A DNA stretch of 16,487 bases from Burkholderiales bacterium (GTDB taxonomy: Bacteria; Pseudomonadota; Gammaproteobacteria; Burkholderiales; Burkholderiaceae_A), in NCBI GenBank assembly GCA_030834045.1, contig JAURFZ010000013.1, positions 1-16,487 of the forward strand, given 5' to 3'. Below the pieces are notes generated by a model. It had not been told where the DNA came from, searched no databases, and worked only from the letters and a program-made list of their open reading frames with translations. Made by a program: the position numbers and the translations under genes. Position 1 is the stretch's first letter; every line of letters begins with the position of its first letter. Positions 15,560-16,487 of the stretch are shown here, one piece after another.

Positions 15560-15612
15560 AGATGATCATGCTACTGTGATTTTAGGAAAAACATCCCTAG
15601 CATCTGACTAGG
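15557..15612. promoter_or_regulatory. divergent control region with two dyads, photolyase-like / DCC gene
   Basis: The 67-base gap between the two divergent genes holds two inverted repeats. CACAG (15557-15561) and CTGTG (15574-15578) are separated by 12 bases, with the GTG start of the photolyase-like gene inside the left arm and the 8-bp palindrome ATGATCAT (15562-15569) between the arms. CCTAG (15596-15600) and CTAGG (15608-15612) are separated by 7 bases, just before the AGGA ribosome site (15616-15619) of the DCC gene. Either could be an operator, but short dyads also occur by chance. The first is not a LexA box, which has CTG outside and CAG inside. Confidence 0.3.
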
Positions 15613-15626
15613 CATAGGATTAGCAA

Positions 15627-16052
15627 ATGACCAGCCCCTTGGTAGACAAGCCAAACAGTGACACTGAATTACTCACGGTTCTTTACGACGGCGATTGCCC
15701 TTTGTGCCGACGCGAAATTGCCCATGTCCAAAGGCTTGCAGCATCGAACCCGGATACGAAGCTATGTTTTACGAACATCGGGGCCTCGGTCGATAACAAT
15801 GCTCACCCCGCGGGCGAACGCGAGCTTCTTCTCGCCCGCTTTCACGTTGAAAAATCCGACGGAACCCGTCTTAGTGGAGCCCAGGCCTTCGTTGCGATGT
15901 GGTCGCGTCTTCCGGGTTGGCGTTTACTTGCTCGGGTCGCTCAATTACCTGGTGCAACGGGCATGCTGGAAGTTTTATACAAAGGCTTCCTAAAACTACG
16001 GCCGGGCCTCCAAACCCTTGCTCACCGACTTGAGAAGTCCGCCAAAGTCTAG
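15627..16052 (+). CDS. DCC-family thiol-disulfide oxidoreductase (DUF393)
   Basis: A 141-residue protein with the diagnostic DCC motif VLYDGDCPLCRREI (18-31), in which C24 and C27 form a CxxC pair in a thioredoxin-like position. The family is predicted to carry out thiol-disulfide exchange, though few members have been studied. The second half has the usual helix with LSGAQAFVAMWSRLPGW. There is no signal peptide, so it should act in the cytoplasm. ATG 15627 has AGGA at 15616-15619, seven bases upstream. It is divergent from the photolyase-like gene and shares a 67-base control region with it, which suggests joint regulation without proving a shared function. The lipoprotein gene starts 13 bases after its stop. 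Confidence 0.9.
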   Translation: MTSPLVDKPNSDTELLTVLYDGDCPLCRREIAHVQRLAASNPDTKLCFTNIGASVDNNAHPAGERELLLARFHVEKSDGTRLSGAQAFVAMWSRLPGWRLLARVAQLPGATGMLEVLYKGFLKLRPGLQTLAHRLEKSAKV

Positions 16053-16065
16053 TTAGCGGAAGTTG

Positions 16066-16404
16066 ATGAAGCACAGCAAGAGCCAAGGTCCTAAAATTGC
16101 AGGGCATTTTTCCCTAGTTGCCCTTGGGATGGCTCTTATCACGGCCGGTTGCGTGGTAAGAACCCAAGACTTTCATTGCGCGCTTGAAGAAGACGCGAAC
16201 AAGAATTTTGAACTTCGTATGACGCCAACGTCGCTCGATCTTGACTCGATCAACTACAGTTTTGTGGAGGAACAAGGTGCAAAACGCATTTACGAGAACA
16301 AGGCACTTAATCAGCGTGTCACTTTTGATCTCGCCAGCACTAAACTAGAGCAATCGCAAGACCCCAAGAAACAATGGACTTGCAAACGTTATGAACCTTA
16401 TTAA
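16066..16404 (+). CDS. small probable lipoprotein, hypothetical
   Basis: From ATG 16066 this is a 112-residue protein. A TTG three bases upstream is possible, but the ATG is better placed after GCGGA. It has a short basic N-region (KHSKSQGPK), a hydrophobic core (about 16-26) and ITAGC ending at C29, which fits a lipobox although Thr at -3 is not the commonest residue. The mature part is small and polar, with cysteines in DFHCALEED and near the end in QWTCKRYEPY that could form a disulfide. I do not recognise the family. It lies 13 bases after the DCC gene and 15 bases before a probable Tat-exported protein gene, so the three may form one operon. Confidence 0.65.
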   Translation: MKHSKSQGPKIAGHFSLVALGMALITAGCVVRTQDFHCALEEDANKNFELRMTPTSLDLDSINYSFVEEQGAKRIYENKALNQRVTFDLASTKLEQSQDPKKQWTCKRYEPY

Positions 16405-16419
16405 TTTGAAAGGAACGCT

Positions 16420-16487
16420 ATGCAAAAAGCCACACAACCTACGAATAACCGACGTTTAACCCTACAGTCACTGGGTGCACTCGTATT
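16420..16487 (+). CDS. start of a probable Tat-exported protein (partial)
   Basis: ATG 16420 has an excellent ribosome site (AAAGGA, 16409-16414, with five bases between). The 22 complete codons visible give MQKATQPTNNRRLTLQSLGA followed by LV and run off the right edge. The NRRLTLQ stretch with a hydrophobic start after it resembles a twin-arginine signal, so the product may be a folded cofactor-containing or substrate-binding periplasmic protein. Its identity cannot be told from this fragment. Confidence 0.65.
   Translation, partial: MQKATQPTNNRRLTLQSLGALV

Noticed and set aside
15557..15578. LexA/SOS box before the photolyase-like gene
   Set aside because: LexA sites have CTG outside and CAG inside. 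Here the arms are reversed (CACAG...CTGTG) with a 12-base gap.
1..16487. CRISPR arrays, insertion sequences, prophage, toxin-antitoxin or defence genes
   Set aside because: No spaced direct repeats, transposase or integrase motifs, or recognisable defence proteins were found on either strand.

Overview
This window reads as a stretch of chromosome from a member of the Pseudomonadota, most likely a betaproteobacterium of the Burkholderiales type. That guess rests on the ureDABCEFG gene order, the style of the CoA-transferase, MmgE/PrpD, acyl-CoA dehydrogenase and MaoC proteins, and a moderate GC content. The evidence is protein style only; no rRNA or tRNA gene is present to fix the taxonomy. 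Coding density is high, apart from about 0.75 kb near positions 919-1701.

Layout. (1) 1-918: the tail of a possible upstream gene, then an exported DUF3047 protein. (2) 919-1701: a poorly organised stretch with one small two-helix membrane protein on the minus strand and coding-like fragments without good starts. (3) 1702-5067, plus strand: a heavy-metal-associated (HMA) domain fused to a MauE-type membrane domain, a CaiB/BaiF CoA-transferase and an MmgE/PrpD protein. (4) 5095-7184, minus strand, converging on block 3: an acyl-CoA dehydrogenase and a MaoC/hot-dog dehydratase. The four CoA and dicarboxylate genes together look like a catabolic module for a branched or unsaturated dicarboxylic acid. 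Its exact substrate cannot be read from the sequence. (5) 7342-12519, plus strand: a complete urease operon, ureD-A-B-C-E-F-G, with tight or overlapping junctions and every nickel ligand of UreC present. (6) 12593-13966: an HI0933-family flavoprotein with a TTG start inside a perfect hairpin and an in-frame hexanucleotide repeat. (7) 14000-15559, minus strand: a photolyase/cryptochrome-family protein whose flavin pocket differs from classical CPD photolyases. It is divergent from (8) a DCC-family (DUF393) protein at 15627-16052, a small probable lipoprotein at 16066-16404 and the start of a probable Tat-exported protein at 16420.

Functionally, UreABC hydrolyses urea to ammonia and carbon dioxide. 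UreD, UreF and UreG with UreE load nickel into UreC. No nickel or urea transporter gene is visible here. The convergent CoA cluster probably activates a dicarboxylate to its CoA ester and then dehydrogenates or hydrates it; the lyase expected to finish an itaconate-type route is not in the window. I found no CRISPR array, insertion sequence, prophage gene or recognisable defence system. The most unusual items are the photolyase-like protein with its changed flavin pocket, the in-frame repeat in the flavoprotein, the HMA-MauE fusion and the degraded-looking 0.9-1.7 kb stretch. None of these proves a new system.
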